From Pseudomonas psychrophila HA-4 (GTDB lineage Bacteria > Pseudomonadota > Gammaproteobacteria > Pseudomonadales > Pseudomonadaceae): 64,000 nucleotides of DNA. Of the stretch, positions 8,134-18,960 are shown piece after piece. The notes under the pieces are model-generated. The model searched no databases. It was given only the letters and a program-made list of their open reading frames with translations, and was not told where the DNA came from. Position 1 is the stretch's first letter; every line of letters starts with the position of its first letter. Position numbers and translations under genes: made by a program. Where the stretch lies: contig NZ_ALJC01000079.1 in NCBI RefSeq assembly GCF_000282975.1, positions 40,429 through 104,428 on the forward strand, written 5' to 3'.

Positions 8134-11100
8134 CTAAATAGAGGTACGAAGAAATGTCTCTGCGAATTCTGTCGCACTTAATGGCACGCTGATGAGGTAG
8201 CCCTGGATTTGCTCGCAGCCCTCTGCTGCCAGAAATGTTTGTTGCGCCTGGGTTTCGACGCCCTCGGCGATGATGCTGAATTGCATGCTGCGCCCCAGTG
8301 CGATGATGGCGCGCACGATAGCGGCGTCGTGGGGGTCGTCGGGTAGGCCGCGGATGAATGACTTGTCGATTTTTAGCGTGTCCAGCGGTAGGCGCTTGAG
8401 GTAGCTGAGGGAGGAGTAGCCGGTGCCGAAGTCGTCGATGGCCAGTTGCACTCCCAGGTGTTTGAGCTGATGCAGGGCTTCGAGCGCTTCTTCGGTCTGG
8501 CTCATGATGGAGTTTTCAGTGATCTCCAGTTGTAAGCAGCCGGGTTTGAGGTCGTATGTTCTAAGCAGTTGCTGGATACGACCAAGCAATTTTGGCTGAT
8601 GCAGTTGTGCCCCGGCGAGGTTGACTGAGACGGGACCAAAGGGCTCGTAGGTTTGGTTCCAGAGGTGCATCTGTTGGCACGCGTGCTCAAGTACCCAGTC
8701 ACCAATGGGGATGATCATGCCGTTTTCTTCGGCCAATACAATGAAGCGGTCGGGCGAGATTTCTCCCAATGTGGGGTGGTGCCAGCGAATGAGCGCTTCG
8801 GCACCGATCAGTTGCAGGTCGTGCAGGCTGATTTTGGGTTGGTAGAACAATGACAGTTGGCCGCGCTCCAGTGCTCTGCGCAGTTCTTGTTCCAGGACCA
8901 CGCGAACGCTGGCCTGGGCGCTCAGGTCGTGGGTGTAGCGTTCAACGCGGTTGCGGCCTTTGAGTTTGGAGCGGTACATCGCCGCGTCGGCATTTTTGAC
9001 CAGTGTGGCTACGTCTGCGCCATCTTCCGGGTAGACGCTGATGCCGATGCTGGCGCTGATGAACAGTTCGTACTCTCCGGCGCTGAATGGGGCGTTGAAG
9101 CAGGCCAGCAGTTTGTCTGCGATCAGTTCTGCGTCGTCAGGCTGTTTGAGGCCTGGCAGCAGGATGATGAATTCATCGCCGCCAAGGCGGGCAACAGTGT
9201 CGATGTCACGCAGGTGTTTTTTAAGGCGTGCGGCAATGCCTTTGAGTAGCAGGTCGCCGACGGGGTGGCCGAGGCTGTCATTGATGTTTTTGAAGCGGTC
9301 GAGGTCCAGAAACAGGACGGCGCCCCTTTTGCCGTCGCGCTCTTGGTCAATGAGGACTTGCTGCAAACGGTTGTCGAACAGAAGCCGGTTGGGCAGGTTG
9401 GTCAGCGGGTCATGGTGGGCCTGGTGGTCTAGGCGGGCCTGGGCGCGTTTGATGCTGGAGATGTCGGCAAACACGGCGACATAGTGGGTCACGTGTTTAT
9501 CGCTATTGTGTACGGCGCTGATGGTCATCCAGCAGGGGTAGTTTTCGCCTTTTTTGCGTTTGTTGCAGATTTCGCCTTGCCAGTGGCCATCTTGTGAAAG
9601 CTGGTGCCACATGGCGGTATAGAAGGCGCTGTCGTGTTGGCCGGAAGCCAGAATACGCGGCGTTTTGCCCAGTGCTTCGCTTTCGCAGTAGCCGGTGATC
9701 TCAGTGAAGGCACGATTAACTGCGGTGATTTTTTGCTCTGGGTCGGTGAAGAGGATGCCTTCGGCTGTGCTTTCAAACACGGTGGCTGTTTGCAGCAGTT
9801 TTTCCTGCATTTGATGGCGTTCGGTGATGTCGCGGGCGATGGTCAGCATGCAGTGTTCGCTGCCAATCATCAGTGGGCTGCTGGATATTTCACACAGCCG
9901 GATATGCCCGTCCTTGCGCCGTATATGGCAAGTGTAATCGCGCACAAAGCCATCTTTTTCCAGTAGCCCCACCAGCCCTTTGCGTTGCTCTGGATCGACC
10001 CACAGTTGCAGGTCCAGGGTTGAGCGATACAGGGATTCGGCGCTGTTAAAGCCGCTGAGGCGGGTGAAACCTTCGTTCACTTCGATCAGTAGGCCGTCGC
10101 TTTGTCTGGTCAGTAACAAGCCATCGGGCGAGGCGTGGAAGGCTTTGGCGAACTTTTCTTCGGAGAGTCGCAAGGCTTCTTCGGTTTTTTTGGTTTCGCT
10201 GATGTTGATCATCAGGCCGCGCAGCACGGTGTGTTGGTGCTGGCTGGTAAGGCTGACAATGTCTCGTATCCACAGGGTCTTGCCGCCATTGGCGAGGACT
10301 CGGTAGTCAACGCTGTAGTTGTGCTCGGCGCTGATTTGCGTATCGCAGTAAGCCTTGATTCTGGCCAGTTCGTCCGGGTGCACAATGCTGTCCCAAAAGC
10401 CCGGTCTTAACCAGTCGCTCATGGGGTAGCCGAGCAGGGCTTCGGCTTGTGGCGACACGTAGGTATAGGTGTAGGTGTTGTCGTTGAGCCGGGCTTCCCA
10501 AGCAATGGCTGATAGATTTTCGATCAAGCCTCTGTAGTGATATTCGCTGCTGCGCAGTGCTTGTTCGAGATCCACCCGCCGGGAGATTTCGGAGCTCAGG
10601 CGTCTATTGATGCGTATGAGCACGGCCATAATGGCGATCAGCAGCACGATGGCTGGGAGCACATAGAGCAGTAGAGTGCGCAAAAGGGGGCGGTAGTCGC
10701 TGGTGCTGCCAATCCAGCGCTCTTGTATGGCCTGGGTTTCACTGGGGGTCATGTCGGCCAGCACTTTGTCGAGCAGTGCAAGCAGCGTGGTTTCGCTTTT
10801 AGGCACCGCCATTGCCATTTGGTAGCGGTAAGGCGTTTCGCCGCTGACGTAGAGACCGTCGAGCTTGAGTTGGCGCAGGCTCCACACGCTGGAGGCCAGG
10901 TCGCCGACCATCGCATCCACCTCATCGGTGGCCAGTGCTTGAAGCGCGGAGCTGACGTTGGGTAACGCGACGATGTTCAGGTCGGGATGCTGAGCACGCA
11001 GCAGTTCATGGGGGGCGTAGTTTTCCACGACGGCAATTTTGAGGCCGTAGAGGTCATTAAGATTTTTGGGGCTAGCGCCACCCTTGTGGGCCAAGATGAC

Positions 11101-11472
11101 AATCGGGAAATCGAGATATGGGCGTGTAAAGCCTAAGGTCTTTTGCCGCTCGGGGGTCGACATAACGCTGGGCAGCCAGTCGATTTGGCTGTCATTGGTT
11201 AATTTTAGTACGGCGCTCCAGGTATACGGTTCCTCCAATTTTACGGTGACCCCAAGACGCTCTTTGATTAGCTTTACATAATCTGCGGTCAGCCCGGTGT
11301 AGACGCCTTGCTCGTCACGGAACTCAAAAGGCGGCCACGTGGTGTCCACTCCAAGGCGCAGTTCCGGGTGGTTTTTAAGCCATTGCTGTTCTTCGTCGGT
11401 AAACGTCAGGGCTGCGACCGCTGAGTTCCAGGCAAGAAGCGATAGAGACAGAAGTACCAGCAGACGTGACAT
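8134..11472 (-). CDS. Periplasmic solute-binding sensor with PAS, GGDEF and EAL domains
   Basis: A 1112-residue membrane protein. It has a signal peptide to about residue 21, an SBP_bac_3-like periplasmic domain (about 25-255: LRLGVDTTWPPFEF, VTVKLEEPYTW) and one TM segment (about 262-286). At least three PAS/PAC modules follow (about 310-685), then GGDEF (intact GGDEF motif near residue 763) and EAL (EALIRW near 891, DDFGTGYSSL, KIDKSFI). It should couple an extracytoplasmic small ligand to cyclic-di-GMP synthesis and/or breakdown. Both catalytic signatures look intact, so net activity cannot be read from sequence. The ligand is unknown; amino-acid-like ligands are usual for this fold. It lies between the tRNA and rpoD on the same strand. 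Confidence 0.9.
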   Translation of the reverse strand: MSRLLVLLSLSLLAWNSAVAALTFTDEEQQWLKNHPELRLGVDTTWPPFEFRDEQGVYTGLTADYVKLIKERLGVTVKLEEPYTWSAVLKLTNDSQIDWLPSVMSTPERQKTLGFTRPYLDFPIVILAHKGGASPKNLNDLYGLKIAVVENYAPHELLRAQHPDLNIVALPNVSSALQALATDEVDAMVGDLASSVWSLRQLKLDGLYVSGETPYRYQMAMAVPKSETTLLALLDKVLADMTPSETQAIQERWIGSTSDYRPLLRTLLLYVLPAIVLLIAIMAVLIRINRRLSSEISRRVDLEQALRSSEYHYRGLIENLSAIAWEARLNDNTYTYTYVSPQAEALLGYPMSDWLRPGFWDSIVHPDELARIKAYCDTQISAEHNYSVDYRVLANGGKTLWIRDIVSLTSQHQHTVLRGLMINISETKKTEEALRLSEEKFAKAFHASPDGLLLTRQSDGLLIEVNEGFTRLSGFNSAESLYRSTLDLQLWVDPEQRKGLVGLLEKDGFVRDYTCHIRRKDGHIRLCEISSSPLMIGSEHCMLTIARDITERHQMQEKLLQTATVFESTAEGILFTDPEQKITAVNRAFTEITGYCESEALGKTPRILASGQHDSAFYTAMWHQLSQDGHWQGEICNKRKKGENYPCWMTISAVHNSDKHVTHYVAVFADISSIKRAQARLDHQAHHDPLTNLPNRLLFDNRLQQVLIDQERDGKRGAVLFLDLDRFKNINDSLGHPVGDLLLKGIAARLKKHLRDIDTVARLGGDEFIILLPGLKQPDDAELIADKLLACFNAPFSAGEYELFISASIGISVYPEDGADVATLVKNADAAMYRSKLKGRNRVERYTHDLSAQASVRVVLEQELRRALERGQLSLFYQPKISLHDLQLIGAEALIRWHHPTLGEISPDRFIVLAEENGMIIPIGDWVLEHACQQMHLWNQTYEPFGPVSVNLAGAQLHQPKLLGRIQQLLRTYDLKPGCLQLEITENSIMSQTEEALEALHQLKHLGVQLAIDDFGTGYSSLSYLKRLPLDTLKIDKSFIRGLPDDPHDAAIVRAIIALGRSMQFSIIAEGVETQAQQTFLAAEGCEQIQGYLISVPLSATEFAETFLRTSI

Positions 11473-11564
11473 GCGCTTCTCGTTTTACGCTTGAGTAAGA
11501 CGAGTGTAGCCGGGCTCTGGGGTGGAAGAGACAGTGGGGAGGTAGATTGTGATGGCTGTAAAGC

Positions 11565-11591
11565 AAAACCCCCGGCAGGGCCGGGGGTTTT
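11565..11591 (-). terminator. Intrinsic terminator after rpoD
   Basis: A perfect 12-bp stem AAAACCCCCGGC / GCCGGGGGTTTT with a 3-nt loop, 5 nt past the rpoD stop. The A/T ends make it able to work in both directions. It isolates rpoD from the downstream sensor gene. Confidence 0.92.
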
Positions 11592-11595
11592 GGGA

Positions 11596-13446
11596 TCACT
11601 CGTCGAGGAAGGAGCGTAAATGCTCGCTTCTCGTCGGGTGGCGCAGCTTGCGCAACGCTTTGGCTTCGATCTGACGAATCCGCTCACGGGTAACGTCGAA
11701 CTGCTTACCAACCTCCTCAAGGGTGTGGTCGGTATTCATGTCGATACCGAAGCGCATGCGCAGTACTTTGGCTTCGCGTGCCGTGAGGCCGCCCAGTACG
11801 TCGCGTGTCGCTTCTTTAAGGCTCTCAACGGTGGCGACATCGATTGGCGACTGCATAGTCGAGTCTTCGATGAAGTCGCCCAGGTGGGAGTCTTCGTCAT
11901 CACCGATCGGGGTTTCCATGGAGATCGGCTCTTTAGCGATCTTCAATACCTTACGGATTTTGTCCTCAGGCATTTCCATGCGTTCGCCCAGCTCTTCCGG
12001 GGTCGGTTCACGGCCCATTTCCTGCAACATCTGGCGGGAAATACGGTTGAGCTTGTTAATCGTCTCGATCATGTGCACCGGAATACGGATGGTGCGGGCC
12101 TGGTCGGCGATCGAGCGAGTGATCGCCTGACGGATCCACCAGGTGGCATAAGTCGAGAATTTGTAGCCGCGGCGGTATTCAAACTTGTCTACCGCTTTCA
12201 TCAAGCCGATGTTGCCTTCCTGGATCAGGTCGAGGAACTGCAAGCCACGGTTGGTGTACTTCTTGGCGATGGAGATCACCAGACGCAAGTTGGCTTCAAC
12301 CATTTCTTTCTTCGCGCGGCGGGCCTTGGCCTCACCGATCGACATACGACGGTTGATGTCCTTGATCTCGGCAATCTTCAAGCCGGTTTCTGCTTCTAGA
12401 GCAGACAGCTTTTGCTGGCAACGGATGATGTCCGGTTGCAGGCGACCAATGGCTTCAGCGTATTTGCTTTTGCCTTTGGCCAGCGCGTCGCTCCAGCTTT
12501 CGTCGACTTCGTTGCCCGGGAACAGGCGCAGGAAGTCGGTACGCGGCATGCGTGCATCACGTACACACAGCTGCATGATGGCGCGCTCTTGTGCACGCAA
12601 ACGCTCTAGGGCGCTGCGAACACGCTCAACCAAGCCTTCGAATTGCTTCGGGACCAGTTTGATTGGCATGAACAGTTCGGCCAGTGCAACCAGTTCGGCA
12701 ATTGCTTGCTTGCTGTCACGACCGTGCTTTTTCAGTGCCTTGCGAGCGACTTCCATCTGATCGGAGACGGCACCGAAGCGCTGTGCTGCGATGATCGGAT
12801 CCGGGCCACTTTCGACTTCTTCCTCGTCTTCAGTAGCGGTTTCGGCTTCGTCATCATCGCTGTCGTCGTCAGCTTTGACAGCTTTCGGGTCGACAGGCGG
12901 CGGCACTTCGGCGGCAGGTGGCGCAATGCCGTCGTCTGGGTCGATATAACCGCTCAGAACGTCGGACAGGCGACCACCTTCGGTGGTGACGCGAGTGTAC
13001 TCGGAGAGAATATGGTCAACCGTGCCAGGGAAGTGCGCGATTGCGCCCATCACTTCACGGATGCCCTCTTCGATACGTTTGGCGATTTCGATTTCGCCTT
13101 CACGTGTCAGCAGTTCTACCGTACCCATTTCACGCATATACATGCGCACAGGGTCAGTAGTACGACCAATATCGGTTTCTACTGCCGCCAACGCTGCGGC
13201 TGCTTCTTCAGCAGCTGCTTCGTCGGTGTCAGCATCGGCCAACATAAGGGCGTCCGCATCCGGAGCACTCTCGTGTACGGGGATCCCCATGTCATTAATC
13301 ATGCGGATGATGTCTTCCACTTGCTCCGGATCTGAAATATCTTCGGGCAGGTGGTCGTTGACCTCTGCGTAAGTCAGATATTTCTGCTCACGACCGAGGG
13401 TGATCAACTCTTTGATACGAGACTGTTGTTGCGCTTTTCCGGACAT
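11596..13446 (-). CDS. rpoD: RpoD, primary sigma factor sigma-70
   Basis: 616 residues with the full sigma-70 layout: an N-terminal region 1.1; region 1.2 ([20 protein letters not shown]); an acidic non-conserved insert (about 190-220); region 2 with [20 protein letters not shown] and the -10 recognition helix [10 protein letters not shown]; region 3; and region 4 with the -35 helix [20 protein letters not shown] near the C-terminus. It is the last gene of the rpsU-dnaG-rpoD macromolecular synthesis order, 67 nt after dnaG. Confidence 0.98.
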   Translation of the reverse strand: MSGKAQQQSRIKELITLGREQKYLTYAEVNDHLPEDISDPEQVEDIIRMINDMGIPVHESAPDADALMLADADTDEAAAEEAAAALAAVETDIGRTTDPVRMYMREMGTVELLTREGEIEIAKRIEEGIREVMGAIAHFPGTVDHILSEYTRVTTEGGRLSDVLSGYIDPDDGIAPPAAEVPPPVDPKAVKADDDSDDDEAETATEDEEEVESGPDPIIAAQRFGAVSDQMEVARKALKKHGRDSKQAIAELVALAELFMPIKLVPKQFEGLVERVRSALERLRAQERAIMQLCVRDARMPRTDFLRLFPGNEVDESWSDALAKGKSKYAEAIGRLQPDIIRCQQKLSALEAETGLKIAEIKDINRRMSIGEAKARRAKKEMVEANLRLVISIAKKYTNRGLQFLDLIQEGNIGLMKAVDKFEYRRGYKFSTYATWWIRQAITRSIADQARTIRIPVHMIETINKLNRISRQMLQEMGREPTPEELGERMEMPEDKIRKVLKIAKEPISMETPIGDDEDSHLGDFIEDSTMQSPIDVATVESLKEATRDVLGGLTAREAKVLRMRFGIDMNTDHTLEEVGKQFDVTRERIRQIEAKALRKLRHPTRSEHLRSFLDE

Positions 13447-13513
13447 AACACCCTATCCACTGAAGGTCTTGGCGGGCAAAAAACAAGCCGAGGATTATAC
13501 CTTAGCTATGACC

Positions 13514-15469
13514 TCACGCGCCAGTTGAGGTCGGGTTTGATGCTGGATTATTGCGACTCAAGAGGTCGCGTAACTCATTTTTCTCCTCGGTACTAAGCTC
13601 GCCTTGACGTGCTTTTCGAAGAAGTTGTTCTAGATTTCGTTCACGTTGACGCGCTGATAGGCTAGTTATGGTGTCGAAAAATTGTTGTTCAAGGTTGTCG
13701 GCATCAATTAGCCACTCCTTTTCCAGCAGTCTTTGCAACAGGCGGCCCTGTTCTGTGCCATGCCAGCGTGACAGCAGCTGTATAGAGCTTAGCTTAGGAT
13801 TTTTCTGTACGGCCTCGACCAGAGCAATCAGTAGCTGATTGTTGGTCTGATCTTCTGCCGCAAAGTGCCCGGCGTCTTCCACTTTTTTTGCCAGTTGCGG
13901 GTGATGCAGCAACGTGCGCAAGGCTGTCAGCGTGGGGGGCTCAACGCCGACCGGAATCCAAGCCTGCTCCCGCTCGCCGCCTCGTTTACCTTTTTTGTCC
14001 CACGGTTTGTTTTCCCATTTTTTGCCGCCAGCGCCGGGCTTTTTCGGTGTCCATTCCTGTTGGGGGATGTACATCTCCGGTTGCTGAAAATCGCTATAGT
14101 CAGGCATTGCATCGTAATCAATGCCGGGGTCGTAAGTGGGTTGTGCTTGGGGCTTGGCAGGCGCATTTTGCGCCAGTTGGCTAACGGTTTCGCTGCTTAG
14201 GCCGGTAATTTCGGTCAGTCTCTGGCGCATCAGAATGCGCAGATTGGCACCCGGGACTTTGTCGATTAGCGGTGCCGCCAGCGTGGCCATGTGGGCCTTG
14301 CCTTCCAATGAGCGCGGGTCGGCTTCTTCGATCAGTTGCTGGAAGAAGTAATCGGCCAGCGGCTGTGCGTGCTGGTTGATGCGAGCCTTGAAAGCGTCTG
14401 TGCCTTCGGATCGCACCAATGTGTCCGGGTCTTCGCCTTCGGGCAAAAACAGGAAGCGTGCGCGACGTCCGTCCTGTAGGCAGGGAAGCGTTGCCTCAAG
14501 GGCGCGCCATGCGGCATTACGGCCAGCCTGGTCACCGTCAAAACAGAATAAAACGCTAGGCACCACGCGAAACAAGCGTTTCATGTGCTCTTCGCTGGTC
14601 GCGGTGCCCAGTGTGGCGACGGCGTTGCGCAGGCCTTGCTGGGCCAGCGCGATCACGTCCATATAACCTTCCACCACGATGATTTCGTCGAGGCTGCGGT
14701 TGAACTTGCGCGCCTCGAACAGCCCGTACAGTTCCTGGCCCTTGTGGAACACCGGCGTTTCCGGGGAGTTCAGGTACTTGGGTTTGTCGTCGCCCAGCAC
14801 CCGGCCACCGAAAGCAATGATGCGGCCCCTGCTGTCGCGGATCGGGAACATGACGCGGTCGCGGAAGCGGTCGTAACGTTTGCCGGTCTCGGCGTTTTCG
14901 ACCAGCAGTCCGGCGTCAATCATGGCTTTTTGCTGCAGGGTGTCGCTGCTCAGGTGTTTGTACAGGTTGTCCCAGCCTGGTGGGGCGAAGCCCAAGCCAA
15001 AGTCGCGGGCGATTTCACCGGTCAGGCCGCGGCCTTTGAGGTATTCGACGGCGGCTTTTCGCGAGGGATGGCTCTTGAGTGCTTGCCGGTAAAAGTCGGC
15101 TGCAGCTGTGAGCAGTGGGTAGAGCGGTGAGTCGGTCGGTTGCCGGGGTTTGTGCTGACGGCCGCTTTCTTCTCGGGGAATTTCCATGCCGGCGGCTTTC
15201 GCCAGCTCTTCGACGGCCTGGGGGAAATCCAGGTTGTCATGGTCCATGATGAAGCCGAGGGCGTTGCCGCCAGCGCCGCAGCCAAAGCAGTAATAAAACT
15301 GTTTGTCGGGGCTGACACTAAAAGACGGCGTTTTTTCTTTGTGGAACGGGCAGCAGGCCGTGTAGTTCTTGCCCGCTTTTTTCATTTGCACGCGCGAACT
15401 GACGACATCGACGATATCGGTACGGTTCAGAAGGTCGTCAATAAAGCTCTGGGGGATTAACCCGGCCAT
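13514..15469 (-). CDS. dnaG: DnaG, DNA primase
   Basis: 651 residues. The N-terminal CHC2 zinc finger is readable: Cys40, His43, Cys61 and Cys64 (CCPFHKEKTPSF, YYCFGCGAGG). The Toprim RNA polymerase core follows (EGYMDVIALAQQG, CFDGDQAGRNAA). A charged, low-complexity linker (about 440-500) leads to the C-terminal helicase-binding domain. It synthesises the RNA primers for replication together with DnaB. It sits between rpsU and rpoD in the conserved order, but with an unusually long 472-nt gap before it. Confidence 0.97.
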   Translation of the reverse strand: MAGLIPQSFIDDLLNRTDIVDVVSSRVQMKKAGKNYTACCPFHKEKTPSFSVSPDKQFYYCFGCGAGGNALGFIMDHDNLDFPQAVEELAKAAGMEIPREESGRQHKPRQPTDSPLYPLLTAAADFYRQALKSHPSRKAAVEYLKGRGLTGEIARDFGLGFAPPGWDNLYKHLSSDTLQQKAMIDAGLLVENAETGKRYDRFRDRVMFPIRDSRGRIIAFGGRVLGDDKPKYLNSPETPVFHKGQELYGLFEARKFNRSLDEIIVVEGYMDVIALAQQGLRNAVATLGTATSEEHMKRLFRVVPSVLFCFDGDQAGRNAAWRALEATLPCLQDGRRARFLFLPEGEDPDTLVRSEGTDAFKARINQHAQPLADYFFQQLIEEADPRSLEGKAHMATLAAPLIDKVPGANLRILMRQRLTEITGLSSETVSQLAQNAPAKPQAQPTYDPGIDYDAMPDYSDFQQPEMYIPQQEWTPKKPGAGGKKWENKPWDKKGKRGGEREQAWIPVGVEPPTLTALRTLLHHPQLAKKVEDAGHFAAEDQTNNQLLIALVEAVQKNPKLSSIQLLSRWHGTEQGRLLQRLLEKEWLIDADNLEQQFFDTITSLSARQRERNLEQLLRKARQGELSTEEKNELRDLLSRNNPASNPTSTGA

Positions 15470-15941
15470 GGCGTTCTCGTCATCACGGTGCAGAAATTAT
15501 CCCAGTTGAGGGGCTTGGTCATGATGGCGTGCACGGGCGTGCGCTGCTCGATCGTGTGACGTCTGCTCAATCATTTCTGGAGAAGTGTATCTGTCGAATC
15601 TGATCTGACTAGCGTTCTAATCAGTACGAATGTGTTCGATAGGTGTTGCGCTCTGAGTCCGGATTGACCTGAGGTGGGTCTCGGATAGCTCATAAGCCGG
15701 TACAGGAGAAGTACCTTGGGCTGATCGTCTTTGGGAGAATCAGAAATGTGTGCTCGTCGGTAGCCTTGTTAGGCTCGTCAGTAAAGACGTGCACCGCTGG
15801 CTGAAAGCCAGGTCTGACGTGGTATTGCGCTTGTCGCGGTCGCATCTGCGGCCTTGACGGTAAAGCGTGTAACTTGCTGCAACTGCCTACGGCCCGGCTT
15901 TAGGCCGGGCTTGGCAGAAGCTTGCAACGAACGTCTGTGTA
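15470..15941. other. Non-coding gap between rpsU and dnaG (472 nt)
   Basis: No convincing reading frame on either strand. A strong GC hairpin GCCCGGC...GCCGGGC lies at about 15892-15909, 33 nt after the rpsU stop, without a T tract in the rpsU direction. A small GGTAC/GTACC inverted repeat lies near 15698-15715. The rest has no recognisable feature. In P. aeruginosa PAO1 a GatB/YqeY-domain gene lies between rpsU and dnaG; I see no trace of it here. Confidence 0.6.
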
Positions 15942-16157
15942 TTAGTACAGACGAACGGCGCGGCGCTGCTCGCGCTGAACTTTCTTCGCGTGACGCTTAA
16001 CAGCTGCTGCTGCTTTGCGCTTACGCTCAGAAGTCGGCTTCTCGTAAAATTCGCGGCTGCGAACTTCAGCCAGTACACCGGCTTTTTCGCAGGAGCGCTT
16101 GAAACGACGCAGAGCTACGTCGAAGGGTTCGTTCTCTTTTACTTTGACGGCTGGCAT
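15942..16157 (-). CDS. rpsU: RpsU, 30S ribosomal protein bS21
   Basis: 71 residues starting [20 protein letters not shown], the conserved bS21 sequence, with the very basic C-terminus ([15 protein letters not shown]). Length matches the family exactly. GAAGG precedes the ATG at about 9 nt. It is divergent from tsaD across a 198-nt gap, the same arrangement as in E. coli. Confidence 0.98.
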
Positions 16158-16355
16158 CCAGAGCTACCTTCATTCATTACCGGGGTCAACGTCTCAAGGC
16201 AAAATCGCGTTGGAAGACGTCGGTTTTTAAGGGTTGCGGATGTTAACCCCTCATCGCTCGGAATGCAAAGCCTCTGATCGAAAACCGCTGGCCGGGGGCG
16301 GGAGTGGCGACTATTATGCGCGCCTTCGAATTTAGCCTCTACAAGGCGTAAACCC

Positions 16356-17381
16356 ATGCTAGTACTGGGATTAGAAACCTCCTGCGACGAAACCGGCGTC
16401 GCGCTATACGACAGTGAACGCGGGCTCTTGGCCGATGCGCTGTTCAGTCAGATCGACCTGCATCGTGCCTATGGTGGTGTGGTTCCGGAGCTGGCTTCCA
16501 GGGATCACGTCAAGCGCATGCTGCCCTTGATTCGTCAGGTGTTGGCTGAAGCCGACTGCGTGCCCACAGAAATTGACGCGATTGCCTACACGGCGGGTCC
16601 TGGACTGGTTGGAGCCCTTCTGGTTGGGGCTTCTTGCGCCCAAGCGCTGGCATTTGCGTGGGGCATTCCAGCCCTTGGCGTGCACCACATGGAAGGCCAT
16701 TTGTTGGCGCCGATGCTGGAAGAGCAGCCACCTGAGTTTCCGTTCGTCGCTTTGTTGGTGTCGGGTGGTCATACGCAACTGGTTCGTGTGGATGGCATCG
16801 GTGAGTACGAGTTGTTGGGCGAGTCGCTCGATGATGCGGCCGGCGAAGCCTTCGACAAGACCGCGAAGATGATGGGGCTCAATTATCCGGGCGGTCCTGA
16901 GATCGCACGATTGGCGGCTCAGGGCGTTGCAGGGCGCTTTGTGTTCCCGCGGCCAATGACTGACCGCCCAGGGCTGGAATTCAGCTTCAGCGGTCTTAAG
17001 ACCTCGGCTCTGAACACCTGGCAGCGCTGTGTGGCGGCAGGTGACGATAGCGAGCAAGCACGCTGCGACATTTCGCTGGCGTTTCAACAAGCGGTCGTTG
17101 AGACGCTGACCATCAAATGCAAGCGCGCGCTCAAGCATACGGGCATGAACCGCCTGGTGATCGCAGGCGGGGTGAGTGCCAATAAGGCGCTGCGTGAGTC
17201 TCTTGAGAAAATGCTTGGCGATATGAAGGGGCAGGTGTACTACGCTCGGCCGGAATTCTGCACTGACAATGGCGCGATGATTGCGTTTGCCGGTTGCCAG
17301 CGTTTATTGGCGGGTCAGCATGAAAGCCTGGCAATCAGCGTGCAGGCGCGTTGGCCGATGGAGCAGTTGAAGCCGTTGTAA
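16356..17381 (+). CDS. tsaD: TsaD, tRNA threonylcarbamoyladenosine transferase
   Basis: 341 residues. The Kae1/TsaD signature includes [19 protein letters not shown] and the metal-binding pair His111/His115 in HHMEGHL, with [16 protein letters not shown] and SFSGLKT further on. With TsaB, TsaC and TsaE it makes t6A37 on ANN-decoding tRNAs. It is divergent from rpsU and convergent with plsY (42-nt gap). Confidence 0.97.
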   Translation: MLVLGLETSCDETGVALYDSERGLLADALFSQIDLHRAYGGVVPELASRDHVKRMLPLIRQVLAEADCVPTEIDAIAYTAGPGLVGALLVGASCAQALAFAWGIPALGVHHMEGHLLAPMLEEQPPEFPFVALLVSGGHTQLVRVDGIGEYELLGESLDDAAGEAFDKTAKMMGLNYPGGPEIARLAAQGVAGRFVFPRPMTDRPGLEFSFSGLKTSALNTWQRCVAAGDDSEQARCDISLAFQQAVVETLTIKCKRALKHTGMNRLVIAGGVSANKALRESLEKMLGDMKGQVYYARPEFCTDNGAMIAFAGCQRLLAGQHESLAISVQARWPMEQLKPL

Positions 17382-17423
17382 GTGGTGGGCGGACAAAACG
17401 TGGGCCTTTTTCATTCGAGCAAT

Positions 17424-17993
17424 TCAGAAATGCCGTTCGCGCCCGGCCATCAGGTCGCGTAAATTGCTGCGGTGTCGCCAGACGATGAGCATCGTCAAGG
17501 CGCTCATGGGCAGCAGTGCGGCGGGTTCTTGCCAGGCCAACAATGGCAGGGTGAGGGGGGCGGCAACTAGCGCTGCCAGTGAGCTGGTGCGGCTGACCTG
17601 AAAGGTCAGCAGCCATGCGGCAACGGCTAGCAGTGCGGCGGGTGGGTAAAGCCCCAGTAACATGCCGGCAGCAGTGGCAACACCCTTGCCACCGCGAAAG
17701 CGAAAGTACAGCGGATACATATGCCCGACAACGGCGCAGGCGCCAATCCAAGCTTGTTCCTGGAGCGAGCAGCCAAGTTGATAGGCCAGTAATACGGGTA
17801 AAAGCCCTTTGCACAGATCGCCGAGCAAGGTCAGGATGGCGAGCTTTTTACCGGCTAGGCGCAACATGTTGGTTGCGCCAGCATTGCCTGAGCCACTCAT
17901 TCGCGGGTCGGGATTTCCCGTCAGGCGGCTGAGCAAAATAGCGAAGGACATAGAACCAAGCAGGTAGGCGAGGATCGCCAGTAACCAAAACAT
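17424..17993 (-). CDS. plsY: PlsY, acyl-phosphate:glycerol-3-phosphate acyltransferase
   Basis: 189 residues from the ATG at 17991-17993 ([20 protein letters not shown]). A TTG six codons upstream is possible but less likely. It is a polytopic inner-membrane protein with the family motifs [12 protein letters not shown] and [11 protein letters not shown]. It transfers the acyl group of acyl-phosphate to glycerol-3-phosphate, the first step of phospholipid synthesis. It is divergent from folB; the two starts lie only about 75 nt apart. Confidence 0.94.
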   Translation of the reverse strand: MFWLLAILAYLLGSMSFAILLSRLTGNPDPRMSGSGNAGATNMLRLAGKKLAILTLLGDLCKGLLPVLLAYQLGCSLQEQAWIGACAVVGHMYPLYFRFRGGKGVATAAGMLLGLYPPAALLAVAAWLLTFQVSRTSSLAALVAAPLTLPLLAWQEPAALLPMSALTMLIVWRHRSNLRDLMAGRERHF

Positions 17994-18067
17994 GCTAACT
18001 ATTCCGGGCAAGGACGCCCTGATTCTAACGGCGCATTGCGCCCTTGTCGTGCTGCGGAGAAGAGTGC

Positions 18068-18421
18068 TTGGACAGAGTGTTTATCGAAGGCTTGGAAGTC
18101 GACACCGTTATTGGTGCTTATGACTGGGAGCGCGGCATCCGTCAGTGTCTGCGACTTGATCTGAGTTTTGCGTGGGACAACCGCCCGGCTGCTGCCGGAG
18201 ACGACCTGACACTGGCTTTGGACTATGCGAGCGTGTCATCACGCATTCAGGCATTTGCCGATGAAGCTCAATTCCAGCTGGTCGAAACGTTTGCTGAGCG
18301 TTTGGCGCACGTGCTGATGAGTGAATTCAATATTCCGTGGTTGCACCTCAAATTGACCAAGCCCGGCGCCGTTGCGGCGGCCACAGGGGTGGGCGTGGAG
18401 ATTGAGCGCGGATGCCGCTAA
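18068..18421 (+). CDS. folB: FolB, dihydroneopterin aldolase
   Basis: 117 residues reading (M)[20 protein letters not shown], the classical FolB N-terminus. The best start is TTG at 18068-18070 with GGAGA 7 nt upstream; another TTG eight codons earlier (18044) is in frame but adds an atypical Cys-rich tail. It cleaves dihydroneopterin to 6-hydroxymethyl-dihydropterin in folate synthesis. Its end overlaps folK by 10 nt, so the two are translationally coupled and act in successive steps. Confidence 0.92.
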   Translation: MDRVFIEGLEVDTVIGAYDWERGIRQCLRLDLSFAWDNRPAAAGDDLTLALDYASVSSRIQAFADEAQFQLVETFAERLAHVLMSEFNIPWLHLKLTKPGAVAAATGVGVEIERGCR

Positions 18422-18942
18422 CAGAGGTTTATCTCGGGCTTGGCAGCAATGTCGAGCGTGAGCGGCATTTGTGTGCCGGGCTGGATGCGCTTGCGGGCTT
18501 TTTAGAGGGCATGACGTGTTCGGCCGTGTTTGAAAGTCAGCCGGTGGGCATAAAAAGCGGGCCTTTCTTCAATCTAGTGGTTGCGGCCCAAATCGATTTG
18601 CCACTGATGGAATTAAGCCGACGTTTGAAGCTGATTGAAGCGGATAGCGGGCGTTATGCACCGGATCGCAAAGGGCTGCCGTTGGATATCGACGTGTTGT
18701 TTTACGGCGATCTGGTAGGCGACTTTGAGTTCCTGACCTTGCCGCGAGCAGAAATTCTCAAGAATGCTTTTGTGCTATGGCCGTTGTCTTTGATGGCGCC
18801 AGACAAGGTGCATCCGGGCGTGGGTAAAACCCTTGCCCAGATGTGGGCTGATGCGCAAATAGACCAAGTGTTGGCGCCGGTTGCGTTTGAGTGGCGAGGC
18901 GTTCAGTTGACGCCCCCCGAGATGCTTGAGCGCTCGGTCTAA
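18412..18942 (+). CDS. folK: FolK, 6-hydroxymethyl-7,8-dihydropterin pyrophosphokinase
   Basis: 176 residues. It has the HPPK signatures VYLGLGSNVERERHL at the N-terminus and RKGLPLDIDVLFYGD, with the two Asp that bind magnesium. It passes pyrophosphate from ATP to the product of FolB. ATG overlaps the end of folB. Confidence 0.94.
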   Translation: MPLTEVYLGLGSNVERERHLCAGLDALAGFLEGMTCSAVFESQPVGIKSGPFFNLVVAAQIDLPLMELSRRLKLIEADSGRYAPDRKGLPLDIDVLFYGDLVGDFEFLTLPRAEILKNAFVLWPLSLMAPDKVHPGVGKTLAQMWADAQIDQVLAPVAFEWRGVQLTPPEMLERSV

Positions 18943-18960
18943 GGGCGCGTGCAGAACCCT

